Below are positions 9,657 through 18,542 of a stretch of 40,362 nucleotides of DNA, one piece after another; the first letter of the stretch is position 1; every line of letters begins with the position of its first letter. The position numbers and the translations under genes are program-made. Below the pieces are notes generated by a model, which was given only the letters and a program-made list of their open reading frames with translations, had not been told where the DNA came from and did not search any database. Source of the stretch: Comamonadaceae bacterium (GTDB taxonomy: Bacteria; Pseudomonadota; Gammaproteobacteria; Burkholderiales; Burkholderiaceae_C); the NCBI GenBank assembly GCA_947478725.1, contig CANJWZ010000039.1, positions 1 to 40,362 on the forward strand, in the 5' to 3' direction.

Positions 9657-10412
9657 TCAGGCAAGCTGAGCCAGTGCAATATATTCGGCGACGGGCACTT
9701 CTTCGGCCCGGCGCTGCACATTAAACGTGCCACTGAAGTTGCGCGCTTCCAGCCATTTGCCCAGCGAATGCCGCAGCAACTTGCGGCGCTGGCTGAAGGC
9801 GACCCGAACCAGCTCGCTGAAGAGTTTCACGTCCAACACGGCGGGCACCGCATGCGGCAACATGCGGACAATGGCGCTGTCAACCCGCGGCGGCGGGTCA
9901 AAACTCTCGGGCGGCACGAACAGCACGTTTTCCATGGCGTAGCGCCATTGCAGCATCACGCTCAGGCGGCTGTAGTCGCTGGTAGACGGTTGGGCCACCA
10001 TGCGGTCAATGACTTCTTTTTGCAGCATGAAGTGCTGGTCTTGCACCACATCGGCCACATCCAGCAAGTGAAACAAAATCGGGGTGGAAATGTTGTAGGG
10101 CAGGTTACCGACGATTCTTAGTTTCGCGGTTGCGGCATCGGCCAGTTGCCGAAAGTCAACCCGCAGCACGTCTGATTCAATCACGCTCAGTTCCGGCTTT
10201 TTGCGCAGCAGCACGGCCAGGTCACGATCCAGCTCAATCACCGTCAAATGCCCGAGCCGCTCGACCAGCGGCTGCGTCATCGCCCCCAGGCCAGGGCCAA
10301 TTTCAACCATCGTTTGCCCTGCTTGTGGCGCGATGGCGTGGACGATGTCTTCAATGATGCCTCGGTCGGTCAGGAAATGCTGACCGAAGCGTTTACGGGC
10401 GATGTGTTTCAC
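9657..10412 (-). CDS. rsmA: 16S rRNA (adenine1518-N6/adenine1519-N6)-dimethyltransferase
   Basis: RsmA (KsgA) dimethylates the two adjacent adenines in the 3'-terminal helix of 16S rRNA using S-adenosylmethionine, a late checkpoint in 30S assembly. The 251-residue protein has the conserved N-terminus [11 protein letters not shown] (5-15), the SAM-binding motif [11 protein letters not shown] (36-46), the acidic IELDRDL, and the catalytic GNLPYNIS motif. It is the last gene of the lptD-surA-rsmA run, starting 12 bp after surA. In many proteobacteria pdxA sits between surA and rsmA; here it is absent. Confidence 0.96.
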   Translation of the reverse strand: MKHIARKRFGQHFLTDRGIIEDIVHAIAPQAGQTMVEIGPGLGAMTQPLVERLGHLTVIELDRDLAVLLRKKPELSVIESDVLRVDFRQLADAATAKLRIVGNLPYNISTPILFHLLDVADVVQDQHFMLQKEVIDRMVAQPSTSDYSRLSVMLQWRYAMENVLFVPPESFDPPPRVDSAIVRMLPHAVPAVLDVKLFSELVRVAFSQRRKLLRHSLGKWLEARNFSGTFNVQRRAEEVPVAEYIALAQLA

Positions 10413-10424
10413 ATGGCCTTTTGA

Positions 10425-11816
10425 TCACTGGGGCGCTTCTCGGTACTCGACATACGCCCGCCCCCTGATTTCCTGCGCCCACAGCGCATAGGCGTCTTCC
10501 TGCTTTTTCTCCCGCAGGGCGGCTCTTGCCAACTCGCGTTGTTCGCGGTTCGACAACTGGCTTTCGCGGCGCTCCAGCACCTGAAGAATGTGTACGCCAA
10601 AACGGGACACAAAAGGCTCGGAGATCTGGCCCGGTGCCAGACTGTTCATGACCTGCTCAAACTCAGGCACAAACATGCCGGGGTTGGCCCAGCCCAGGTC
10701 GCCACCGTCCTTGGCCGATCCATCGTCGCTGTTTTCTTTGGCCAGTACCGCAAAGTCCTGGCCGACGACAACGCGTCTTTTGATGTCACCCAGTTTTTGC
10801 GCGGCGGCCGCTTCATTGAGCTGCGGCGACGGGCGCAGCAAAATATGACGCGCCCGAGTCTGGGTGATGTTGATGCTTGGCGTGCCGGCGCGCCGTTTCT
10901 CCACCACCTTGAGCACATGAAAGCCAGCACCGCTGCGAATCGGCCCGGCGATACCGCCATTGCGAAGGGCTTTGGTGGCGTCCAGAAACAGCGTCGGGTA
11001 ACGCTCTGCATTGCGCAGCCCCATCTGGCCGCCTGCGGCGCGCAATGACGCTTCTGAAAACTCGTTGACAAGCACCCCGAAGTCGGCCCCACTGCGCGCC
11101 TTGTCGGCAGCTTGCTGGGCTTTGGCCTGAAGCGCCTTGACTTGCTCTGGCGTGGCATTTTCAGGCACCGCCACCAGAATTTGGGCCAAGTTGATGTCCA
11201 TGGAAGAGGCATCGGTGTTGGCCTCTTGTTCGCGCATGAATTGGTCAACCTCCAACTCAGTGACCTTCACGCGGGCATCGACTTCGCGCTGCCTGAAGCG
11301 GTTTACCAGCAGCTCGTCTCGCAGCTGTTCACGAAAAATGTTGTAGGCAATGCCGTCGGCGACGAGGCGGCGGCGCAGTTCTTCGACTGACATCTGGTTT
11401 TGCTGGGCGACGGCTTCAACCGCGCCGGCCACCGCGTTGTCGTCAACCCGCACGCCGGAGAGTTTTGCCTCCTGCAGTTGCGCCTTGTCGCCGATCACAC
11501 GCTCGAGCACCTGACGGACCAGCTCGGCCCTGGGCGGCATCACCACGCCTTGCTGGGTCAGTTGCTGCTCGGCGCGCAGCAGCTTGCTGCGCACGTCGTT
11601 GTTGGTGATGGGTTCGGAGTTGACCACCGCCACAATGAAGTCGGCCGACTGCTGTGCGGCGCCTTCTCGTGGCCCCAGCGCAGGGGCCAAGGGCGATGAA
11701 AGCCGCAATGGGCCTGAAGGCCTCAGGGTTTGGGCCTGGGTTTGCAGTGGCACCGCAGTGAGCAACGTCACCAACACGCAAATGAAAGTCAGTTTGTGGG
11801 TGGCGTTGTTAGTCAT
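10425..11816 (-). CDS. surA: Periplasmic chaperone/peptidyl-prolyl isomerase SurA
   Basis: SurA escorts unfolded outer-membrane proteins, LptD among them, across the periplasm to the BAM complex. ATG 11816 gives 463 residues, a signal peptide ending near QTQA/QT, a SurA N-terminal chaperone domain, and two parvulin domains at about 207-307 and 319-417. The second has the typical RARHILLRP, GGDLGWANPGMFVPEFE and FGVHILQVLE. An extension to 11876 is open but would bury the signal peptide behind 20 residues. The start overlaps the lptD stop by 8 bp, so translational coupling is likely. Confidence 0.95.
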   Translation of the reverse strand: MTNNATHKLTFICVLVTLLTAVPLQTQAQTLRPSGPLRLSSPLAPALGPREGAAQQSADFIVAVVNSEPITNNDVRSKLLRAEQQLTQQGVVMPPRAELVRQVLERVIGDKAQLQEAKLSGVRVDDNAVAGAVEAVAQQNQMSVEELRRRLVADGIAYNIFREQLRDELLVNRFRQREVDARVKVTELEVDQFMREQEANTDASSMDINLAQILVAVPENATPEQVKALQAKAQQAADKARSGADFGVLVNEFSEASLRAAGGQMGLRNAERYPTLFLDATKALRNGGIAGPIRSGAGFHVLKVVEKRRAGTPSINITQTRARHILLRPSPQLNEAAAAQKLGDIKRRVVVGQDFAVLAKENSDDGSAKDGGDLGWANPGMFVPEFEQVMNSLAPGQISEPFVSRFGVHILQVLERRESQLSNREQRELARAALREKKQEDAYALWAQEIRGRAYVEYREAPQ

Positions 11817-14340
11817 AGTTGGTAAAGCGGCTGGGCGCGCGGACTTGATCGCGCAAATACTCATAGCGCGGCACATTGGTTTTCAAAACAGTCAACGGAT
11901 TCACGCCGACTCGTGAAAACCCCACCAGCTCAAGTTGGAACAAAATGCGGGTAACAGGCACAGCTGCGTTTTGCGAGCGCTGCAACACCACGCGGCCAAT
12001 CCAGCAACAGCCATCGTATTCAATGCCGATGATGCTATCAACCAGTTTTTTATCCTGGAAGCTGTAGTTCAGTCGGCCTACGGCGTAGTATCGACCGTCA
12101 CCTTGGCCGCGCCCAGCGCCCAGCTCCTGGCCCCTGTCGCCCCACAGGTCATTGATCGGCCACTGCCAGCCCACGTCCATTGAATTGCTGGTGCCGCGCT
12201 GGCGTCTCAATGCCGCACTGAGGACCCGGTAGTGCCCTGGGTAGTAACGGGCGCCAAATGTCGAACGCTCAGACACGCCCAGCTTGGGGTTGTACTGAAC
12301 CGTGCTGTCAAACGCCCATTGAGGTGTCCAGTTGATGGACGTGCCGAACAGCACGTCGCTGATGCGATCCGTGATGGGAAGGGCGTTGGGCAGCGTGACC
12401 ATCTGGTCGAGAAATCGCAGACGCTGTGCAACACCAAAACGCACCGCCTCTGCACCCGTATCGGGGCTAAGCAGGCGTGACGTCACGCCCAGCGTTAGCA
12501 AGCTGGCGTCGGCGATACGGTCATTGCCCCCAAAGGCGTTCTCGCTGTAGATGGTGGCGAAGTTGAAGTCGCTGCCGCCAGAGTCGTAATTGGGCAGCGT
12601 GCTCTGGTCACGAAACGGCGTCCGGACATAGAACGCCCGCGGCTCCAGCGTCTGGGTGAAGTCGCGGCCGAAGTAGTTGGCCTTGCGCTCAAACTGCAGG
12701 CCGCTGTCCAGGCTGAAGGTGGGCACGACGCGTGATGCACTCAATGCGCCATTGACCAGCGGCGCATCAAATTGATAGCTGGTCGCGTGCAGCTGCATTT
12801 TGGGCGTGATGTACCCGCCAGGAGCGATCCAGGGCCGGCTGATTTGCGCCCGTGCCACGGCCCGGTCGCTGTTGGGCTGTAGGGTCAAGCTGCGGTTTGA
12901 GGAAAACCGCGAGAAGTCGCTAGACACCGACCAGTCAAAACCATTTTGACCCGCAATAGGGGCGTTGATGCGGTTGTAGGCGGCGGTGATTTGAGGAAGG
13001 ATGCTGTATGGCGGTACGATGGGCGAGTTCACGTCTTGAAGTACTTGCCATTTCAGGGCGCGCACGCTGGTCGAGAAGTATCCGCGCCCCCAGCTGGCAG
13101 ACACATCGTTGGCCAGCAGGCGCTGTGTCAGGGTCCCTGGCAGGGTGGTGGTGCTGTACAGAAAGTCGCGCCAGTAGTTGTTGTCGCTGACGCGGTTCAG
13201 GCTCAGGTTCAAGCCAATATTGCCAATATTCGGAACGCCCGTTCTGACCTGCCCCGTTTGCAGCAAGGAGTAAGACCAGCGGTCCATCCCGCGCAGATTG
13301 TCATTGGGCATGTAATTGCCACGCAGCGTGCCCCGGTAGTCGCGATCCAAGTTCCTGAACTCGACGCCCAGATTCACGCCGCGCTTGCTCATCACGGTGG
13401 ACGTCACGGTGGCATCGCGGTTTGGAGCGATGTTGACGTAATACGGCTGGTCGACCGTTACGCCGCTGATGGTGTCGAAGTTAAACGTGGGCGGTAAAAG
13501 CCCAGATTTGCGCTTTTCGCTAAGCGGAAAGCTCAAGATCGGAAACGCCAGAATGGGCACATCCTTAAAACGCAGCACCCCCGCCGTGGCCTCACCAGTT
13601 CCAGCCTCTTGGTCAAACTTGAAACTGGTGCCCCTGATCATCCAGGCTGGGGCCCAGGTCTTTTCGTCGGTGCGCTCGCAGGTGGTGAAGGTGGCTCGCC
13701 GCGCAATCAGACTTTTCTCATTGATGAAGTCAATCCGCGCCGCTGTGCCATTGCCGCCGTTGGTGATAAACCGGTAGGTGGGCTGCAAAAAGTAACCCTC
13801 AAACGAGTCCAGCTTCAGGTGCAGTTCTGGCCCCCGGTACTGGTTGCCGTTGTTGCTGACCCGCACATTGCCGAACGCCTCAAACATGTCGTCGGGCTGG
13901 TACATCTCAATTCGGTCAGCGCGTATGGCACTGACGCCGCGCCGGATCTCGGCGTCGCCGTCCACCACCATTTCCAGGCTTGGCCGTCCTGTGATGCTGT
14001 TGCCAAACACAAAGGTGGGCGGCTTGTTGATGTCGCCAACCGGCGGCACTTCGGCCAGTAGGGGCGTGCGCTTGAGCTTGACAGGCGCCTCTTCCACCAG
14101 CGCATTCGGGGCAGTCTGTGCAATGGACGATGCGTCAGGCAGCACGGGTACCCGCACCTCCACAGGCGGCTCTGGCATGCTGGGTTGGATCAGCAAAGAC
14201 GCATCCATCGGGAGCTCCAGCGCGATTTGCGCAAGCGCAGGCGTAGCCACCCCCAGCCCCAGCGCGGCCGCCGACATCAGCCAGAGCACTGCACAGGACA
14301 CCGGTGAACGATGGAAAGAAGAAGATGCGCGCTGCATCAT
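11809..14340 (-). CDS. lptD: LPS-assembly outer-membrane protein LptD
   Basis: LptD is the barrel of the LptDE translocon that inserts lipopolysaccharide into the outer leaflet. From ATG 14340 it has 843 residues: a signal peptide ending ATPALA/QIALE, an OstA-like jellyroll domain (about 120-260, with SLEMVVDGDAEIRRG), and a C-terminal barrel of more than 500 residues. Cys221 (TFTTCER) and the pair Cys778-Cys779 (YDGCCW) match the positions that form inter-domain disulfides in E. coli LptD; no Cys matches the fourth, N-terminal one. In-frame ATGs at 14397 and 14385 are possible, but 14385 abuts a -10-like GATAAT and the extension would precede the signal peptide. It is followed by surA with an 8-bp overlap. 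Confidence 0.95.
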   Translation of the reverse strand: MMQRASSSFHRSPVSCAVLWLMSAAALGLGVATPALAQIALELPMDASLLIQPSMPEPPVEVRVPVLPDASSIAQTAPNALVEEAPVKLKRTPLLAEVPPVGDINKPPTFVFGNSITGRPSLEMVVDGDAEIRRGVSAIRADRIEMYQPDDMFEAFGNVRVSNNGNQYRGPELHLKLDSFEGYFLQPTYRFITNGGNGTAARIDFINEKSLIARRATFTTCERTDEKTWAPAWMIRGTSFKFDQEAGTGEATAGVLRFKDVPILAFPILSFPLSEKRKSGLLPPTFNFDTISGVTVDQPYYVNIAPNRDATVTSTVMSKRGVNLGVEFRNLDRDYRGTLRGNYMPNDNLRGMDRWSYSLLQTGQVRTGVPNIGNIGLNLSLNRVSDNNYWRDFLYSTTTLPGTLTQRLLANDVSASWGRGYFSTSVRALKWQVLQDVNSPIVPPYSILPQITAAYNRINAPIAGQNGFDWSVSSDFSRFSSNRSLTLQPNSDRAVARAQISRPWIAPGGYITPKMQLHATSYQFDAPLVNGALSASRVVPTFSLDSGLQFERKANYFGRDFTQTLEPRAFYVRTPFRDQSTLPNYDSGGSDFNFATIYSENAFGGNDRIADASLLTLGVTSRLLSPDTGAEAVRFGVAQRLRFLDQMVTLPNALPITDRISDVLFGTSINWTPQWAFDSTVQYNPKLGVSERSTFGARYYPGHYRVLSAALRRQRGTSNSMDVGWQWPINDLWGDRGQELGAGRGQGDGRYYAVGRLNYSFQDKKLVDSIIGIEYDGCCWIGRVVLQRSQNAAVPVTRILFQLELVGFSRVGVNPLTVLKTNVPRYEYLRDQVRAPSRFTNYD

Positions 14341-14376
14341 TGGCAAGAGGTCAACCCGTTTGTAAAATCTGCCTTG

Positions 14377-14382
14377 ATTATC
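14377..14382 (-). promoter_or_regulatory. Possible -10 element of the lptD-surA-rsmA unit
   Basis: On the minus strand GATAAT reads from 14382 to 14377, about 37 bp upstream of ATG 14340. No good -35 is visible, so it is tentative, but it argues for the shorter LptD start. Confidence 0.3.
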
Positions 14383-14458
14383 CATGACCCCGCCCACGGC
14401 CCACCAGCCGTCTCATCCCGTCGCAACACGCCAACAGCCCCGCCAACCGGGCCATGCC

Positions 14459-15646
14459 ATGAACCACTTGCCTGAACTGCGCGCAACCCCTGTCACCTGG
14501 GCTGACCCGGCCCGCGCCCAGGCGTTTGCCGCGTGGCTGCAAAGCATCGCCACACCGCACGGGCTGGCACCAGCCAGCACGCGGCTGGCATCGGCCGACG
14601 CCAGCTTTCGGCGCTATTTCAGAATCGACAAAGCCGCTGGCGGCAGCTGCATCATCATGGACGCCCCACCTGACAAGGAGGACTGCCACCCGTTTGTGAA
14701 AGTGGCCGGCCTGATGGCCGACGCGGGCTTGCCCGCACCCCGCGTGCTGGCCTGGAACAAAGCAGCGGGTTTCATGCTGCTGAGCGATTTGGGCGCACAA
14801 ACCATGATGGAGGTGATTGCGCCGTCGCCTGCCGTGGACGCCATCACACAAGCCACTCAAACCCACCATGCGCTTTACATGCAAGCGGTCGATGCGCTGG
14901 TGCGCTGGCAACTGTCGTCCAAGCCCGATGTACTGGCGCCCTATGACGACGCGCTGCTTTCGCGTGAGCTGGCGCTTTTCCCCGACTGGTATGTTGCTCA
15001 GCATCGCAGCTTTGTTTTAAGCAGCGCCCAGCAAGCTGTGCTGGACAGCGCCTTTGAGCAAATCAAGGCGAGCAATTTGCAATCGCTTGGTGGCGCACGA
15101 GTCTTCGTTCACCGTGACTACATGGCGCGAAACTTAATGGCCCCCACGCTTGTCGCTGCGCGTACTTCGCTGCCCCCCGAGGGGGCGCATTTTCCTAGGG
15201 GCGGCCCGTCGGAAAATATCCTGACAATGCCGCACACAGCGTATGGTTTAGGCATCCTTGATTTCCAGGATGCCGTCTACGGCCCCATCACCTACGACAT
15301 TGCCAGCCTGATGCGCGATGCGTTTTTGACCTGGGAGGAAGACTTCGTTCTGGACATCACCATTCGCTATTGGCAGCAGGCGCGCAAGGCCGGCCTGCCG
15401 GTGGGCGATGACTTTGGCGAGTTTTACCGTGCGGTGGAATGGATGGGCCTGCAGCGCCACTTGAAAATCCTCGGCATTTTTGCCCGGCTGACGCTGCGCG
15501 ACGGCAAACCCAGATACCTGGCCGATACGCCGCGCTTTATCAAATACGTACGCGCGACCGCCGCCCGGTATCGCCAGCTGGGGCCGCTGATGGTGCTGCT
15601 CGATGCGATGGAGGGCAACGAGACGCGGGTCGGCTACACCTTTTAG
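14459..15646 (+). CDS. amgK: N-acetylmuramate/N-acetylglucosamine anomeric kinase AmgK (aminoglycoside phosphotransferase fold)
   Basis: AmgK phosphorylates MurNAc and GlcNAc at the anomeric position in the cell-wall recycling route that bypasses de novo UDP-MurNAc synthesis. The fold is shown by the kinase loop VHRDYMARNLM (His218, Asp220, Asn225) and the metal-binding GILDFQDAVYGPITYDIASL (Asp268, Asp271). Divergent placement beside lptD is, as I recall, the arrangement in Pseudomonas putida. The protein is 395 residues, longer than relatives, because about 30 residues (roughly 230-262) between the two motifs are encoded by a GC-rich palindromic insertion. The usual partner murU does not follow. 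ATG 14384 is an alternative start that would overlap the lptD leader. It may have another sugar or polyol substrate. Confidence 0.82.
   Translation: MNHLPELRATPVTWADPARAQAFAAWLQSIATPHGLAPASTRLASADASFRRYFRIDKAAGGSCIIMDAPPDKEDCHPFVKVAGLMADAGLPAPRVLAWNKAAGFMLLSDLGAQTMMEVIAPSPAVDAITQATQTHHALYMQAVDALVRWQLSSKPDVLAPYDDALLSRELALFPDWYVAQHRSFVLSSAQQAVLDSAFEQIKASNLQSLGGARVFVHRDYMARNLMAPTLVAARTSLPPEGAHFPRGGPSENILTMPHTAYGLGILDFQDAVYGPITYDIASLMRDAFLTWEEDFVLDITIRYWQQARKAGLPVGDDFGEFYRAVEWMGLQRHLKILGIFARLTLRDGKPRYLADTPRFIKYVRATAARYRQLGPLMVLLDAMEGNETRVGYTF
15150..15225 (+). repeat. REP-like palindromic element inserted in-frame within amgK
   Basis: The core is GCCCCCCGAGGGGGC (15172-15186), a near-perfect hairpin, followed by the GC-rich TCCTAGGGGCGGCCCG (15193-15208). 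This composition resembles intergenic palindromes common in Comamonadaceae. It lies exactly between the two conserved kinase motifs and keeps the reading frame. Its boundaries are approximate. Confidence 0.6.
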
Positions 15647-15733
15647 AAATCTACGCCGAAATGCCTGAAGTCTGCCAAAAAAGCCATTCTTAGGCGCCAA
15701 ATCGGCTGCTAGCCGAATCAATACTGCATGAGT

Positions 15734-15751
15734 AGCTATTGAATAAATAGC
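15734..15751 (+). repeat. Dispersed 18-bp hairpin repeat, copy 2
   Basis: AGCTATTGAATAAATAGC; GCTATT and AATAGC can pair. It lies just past the stop of the MocR-family gene and marks the left edge of the sulfonate module. Confidence 0.7.
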
Positions 15752-15753
15752 AA

Positions 15754-17250
15754 CTAAAGCTCAGCTGACTTGTACGCACGCGCCAGCTCTTGCACGCCCG
15801 CATCAATCAGGTTGCCGGGTATGGCGGCATAACCCAGACGCAAATGCGACTGACTAGCGGTGGATGTTTTTCTAAAAAAAATGTCGCCCGGTTCGATCAG
15901 CACACCACGCGCCGCGCAGTTCTCAGCCAGTGTCTGCGTGTTCAGGCCGTCGGGGCCTTTGATCCATGCGCCCGAGCCGCCTTGCGACGGCATGATCTGA
16001 AACTGCGGCAAATACTTTGAAAACGCTCTTGTAAGTAACTCCCGCCGCTCTCGGTAGGTCACGTTTAATTTGCGAATAAACGCATCATGGTGGCCCTGCG
16101 CAATGAACAAGCTGGCGGTGTGTGAGTTGTTGGCTGGCGTGTGCCGGATGATGAGGCGCCGCAAAGCGCGCAGCTCGCGTATCAGCTCGGCGGGGGCCAC
16201 GATGTAGCCAATGCGAAGACCGTGCGCCAATGTTTTTGACAGGCTGCCCAAGTAAATCACGCGGCCATCGGTGTCCAGGCTTTTCAATGCGGGCAATGGC
16301 CTGCCGGAAAAGTTCAGTTCGCTCTCATGGTCATCTTCAAACAGCACCATGTCACGCTTTTTGGCCAGCGCCAGAATCTCGTGCCTGCGCGCCAACGGCA
16401 TGGTGACAGTGGTCGGGCACTGGTGGCTGGGCGTGACATACACATAGGCGCATTGGCCCATGGCGCGCGATGGGGTCAAACCATCGGCGTCTATCGGCAG
16501 CGCTTTGACATGGTCACTGCGCAGCAAAAAGTTGTTGCGCGCATCCGGGTAGCCGGGGTCTTCAATGCCCACGACCGTCTTGCGGTCCAGCAGCACATTG
16601 GCCAGCAGGTAGCAGGCCATTTGCGAACCGGCAGTGACCAAGATCTCGTCGCGCCTGGCCATGATGCCGCGCGCTGGCAGCAGCCGGTGCTGAATCTGGT
16701 CCAGCAGTGCCTCCGAGTCGCGGTTGATATGGTCTTGCGCCCACTTTCTAACAGCCGGTACAAACAGCGCCTGGTGTGCGCAGGCCCGCCAATCTTTTAG
16801 CGGCACCAAACTGGCATCAAACTGGCCGTAAACAAAAGGATAGGCAAAGTCTTGCCAGTTAGCCGGCTTGATGATGTTGCGCTGCGCGGCAACGCTGGAA
16901 ACCAGACGGGTGTCCCACTGCATGCCCGTGGGTGTGGCCGATCGCGGCGAGGACTGCACCGCTTGGCCCAGCAAGATGTCGCCATTGACCACCAGTCCAC
17001 TGCGGGGCGCAGCGATCAAAAACCCCTTGTCCACCAGCACTTGCAAGGCCAGTGACACTGTGTTGCGCGACAGACCTAAAGCATCTGCCAGCGCGCGGCT
17101 AGTGGGGACTTTGGCGCCCGCAGGCACCAGGCCGATGAGGATGGAATGCACCATCATCTCCTTGACTCGGCCTTGCAGTGTGGCGCTGCTGCCAGAGAAC
17201 TCCGGAAATAGCTTCGCCCAAATACCCGTGATCTCCTGCTTTTGCCTCAT
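15754..17250 (-). CDS. MocR-family regulator (GntR-type winged helix fused to an aminotransferase-like domain)
   Basis: MocR regulators sense a PLP-linked amine or amino acid with a class-I aminotransferase-like domain and bind direct repeats in divergent promoters. The 498-residue protein has a GntR winged helix (about 25-90, with PTSRALADALGLSRNTVSLA) and a fold-type-I domain from about 135 to the end, with DPGYPDARN (231-239) and the PLP lysine Lys339 in LGSLSKTLAHG. It is divergent from the TauABC-type transporter genes across a 275-bp spacer, so it probably controls the sulfonate module, like TauR for taurine. A PLP-binding sensor suits an amino-sulfonate inducer; that last point is inference. 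Confidence 0.88.
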   Translation of the reverse strand: MRQKQEITGIWAKLFPEFSGSSATLQGRVKEMMVHSILIGLVPAGAKVPTSRALADALGLSRNTVSLALQVLVDKGFLIAAPRSGLVVNGDILLGQAVQSSPRSATPTGMQWDTRLVSSVAAQRNIIKPANWQDFAYPFVYGQFDASLVPLKDWRACAHQALFVPAVRKWAQDHINRDSEALLDQIQHRLLPARGIMARRDEILVTAGSQMACYLLANVLLDRKTVVGIEDPGYPDARNNFLLRSDHVKALPIDADGLTPSRAMGQCAYVYVTPSHQCPTTVTMPLARRHEILALAKKRDMVLFEDDHESELNFSGRPLPALKSLDTDGRVIYLGSLSKTLAHGLRIGYIVAPAELIRELRALRRLIIRHTPANNSHTASLFIAQGHHDAFIRKLNVTYRERRELLTRAFSKYLPQFQIMPSQGGSGAWIKGPDGLNTQTLAENCAARGVLIEPGDIFFRKTSTASQSHLRLGYAAIPGNLIDAGVQELARAYKSAEL

Positions 17251-17525
17251 GCAGTGCTCCTGTCAAAAATATGAGTTTTGCGCACCTTCTTGGCGCTTTC
17301 CACCAAGCAAGGGTATTCCCGATAAATTCTTGGTAGCTCAACGGCGCGCTCTTTTCACGACGATAAAAACCTAGGTGTTTTCATTTTGGCACCAAAACAA
17401 AATCAGTCTGGCACTATTTTCGACAATCAGATTTGCCTACTATTTGCTCAGTTCACCTGCGCGTTTGCAAGTGAGCCGCTTTCAAACCCAACAACGTCTG
17501 CAACTTTTTTTACTGGATGCAAACC
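17251..17525. promoter_or_regulatory. Divergent promoter/operator region of the sulfonate module
   Basis: This AT-rich 275-bp spacer lies between the MocR gene and the transporter operon. It contains an interrupted palindrome CTTGG/CCAAG (17289-17307), the perfect palindrome at 17384-17397, and two direct repeats: AATCAG at 17401 and 17425, and ACTATTT at 17413 and 17439. Direct repeats of this spacing are what MocR proteins usually bind. A tentative promoter for the plus-strand operon is TTCGAC (17419-17424), 16 bp, TATTTG (17441-17446). Confidence 0.45.
17384..17397. repeat. Perfect 14-bp palindrome upstream of the sulfonate operon
   Basis: TTTTGGCACCAAAA: arms TTTTGG and CCAAAA around CA. 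It is a candidate operator; the binding protein is unknown. Confidence 0.45.
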
Positions 17526-18524
17526 ATGAAACACCTGCTTAAAACCTTGCTCATAGGCTCGGCCTTCACACTCACACTGCTTTCACATGCAGTTGCACAA
17601 ACCAAGGTCGTCATTGGGCACTTTGGCGATCCTGTGCCCTATAAAGCGCTTATTGCCAACGGAGCGCTTGAAAAAGCCACGGGATGGACCATAGAGTGGC
17701 GGCAGTTCGCTTCAGGCGCTGAGGTCAATGCGGCCATGGCCTCTGGCGGCATTCAAATTTCTGAAATCGGCTCGACGCCCCTGTCAGCCGGCCTGAGCTC
17801 TGGCCTGGACTATCAAATGATTTCTGCGGGCAAAGTCATTGACAGCTCAGAGGCATTAGTTACCCGCAACGGCTCAGGTATTGAAAAGCCAGCTGATTTG
17901 AAAGGCAAGAAAATTGCCGTGCCAATTGGTTCAACAGCACACTTCTCTCTCATGGGCGCATTGAAAATGTACGGCTTGACGGAAAAAGATGTGACGGTCA
18001 TGGGCATGTCGCCTTCTGAAATCGCTGCCGCTTGGGCTCAAAACGCGATCGACGCAGCGTTTGTTTGGGTTCCCGTTCAAGCGAAATTGCGCGAAAACGG
18101 CAAGGTCATGGTTACCGCTGGTGCGGTTGCGAAAACGGGCTTCCCCACCTTCAATGCCTGGGTTGCCACCAACAGATTTGCAGCAGCTAACCGCGCGGGC
18201 TTGGTCAACTTTTTGAAGGCCATGAATGACATTAATGGCGACTACATGAAGAATAAAGCCGCGTGGAACGCTGACTCAGAAAAAATTAAAGCTGTAGCTG
18301 CCAGTGTAGGTGTCACGCCAGCTGCTGTCGTGCCGATGTTGGATGGAACGACTTACCCTGATGGAGACTTGAACATGTCAGCAGCTTGGATGGGCGGCGG
18401 TGCAGCCACCACCATCAAGTCCACCGCCGACTTCCTGAAGGGTGCCGGCCGTATCAACACTGTGGCCGACAGCTACACCAAGTTCGTCAATCCCGAGTTT
18501 GCCAAAGCAGCTGCTGGCAAGTAA
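17526..18524 (+). CDS. tauA: TauA-type ABC transporter substrate-binding protein (sulfonate)
   Basis: This is the periplasmic binding protein that delivers a sulfonate to the ATPase and permease encoded next. The 332-residue precursor has a signal peptide ending SHAVA/QTK. The mature part is TauA-like: VVIGHFGDPVPYK at the start, then SGGIQISEIGSTPL, the hinge segment KIAVPIGSTAHFSLMGALK, and SPSEIAAAWAQNAIDAAFVW. ATG 17526 is preferred because GGA lies 8 nt upstream; ATG 17517 is three codons earlier. Taurine as such is not necessarily the ligand, since no taurine dioxygenase, taurine transaminase or Xsc gene is nearby, while cysteate-type genes are. Confidence 0.88.
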   Translation: MKHLLKTLLIGSAFTLTLLSHAVAQTKVVIGHFGDPVPYKALIANGALEKATGWTIEWRQFASGAEVNAAMASGGIQISEIGSTPLSAGLSSGLDYQMISAGKVIDSSEALVTRNGSGIEKPADLKGKKIAVPIGSTAHFSLMGALKMYGLTEKDVTVMGMSPSEIAAAWAQNAIDAAFVWVPVQAKLRENGKVMVTAGAVAKTGFPTFNAWVATNRFAAANRAGLVNFLKAMNDINGDYMKNKAAWNADSEKIKAVAASVGVTPAAVVPMLDGTTYPDGDLNMSAAWMGGGAATTIKSTADFLKGAGRINTVADSYTKFVNPEFAKAAAGK

Positions 18525-18542
18525 GCCCGCTATGCTGCCTTA

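Noticed and set aside
10405..10412. TGTTTCAC resembling half of a parS site
   Set aside because: Only one half of the 16-bp palindrome is present, and it is simply the reverse complement of the rsmA start region.
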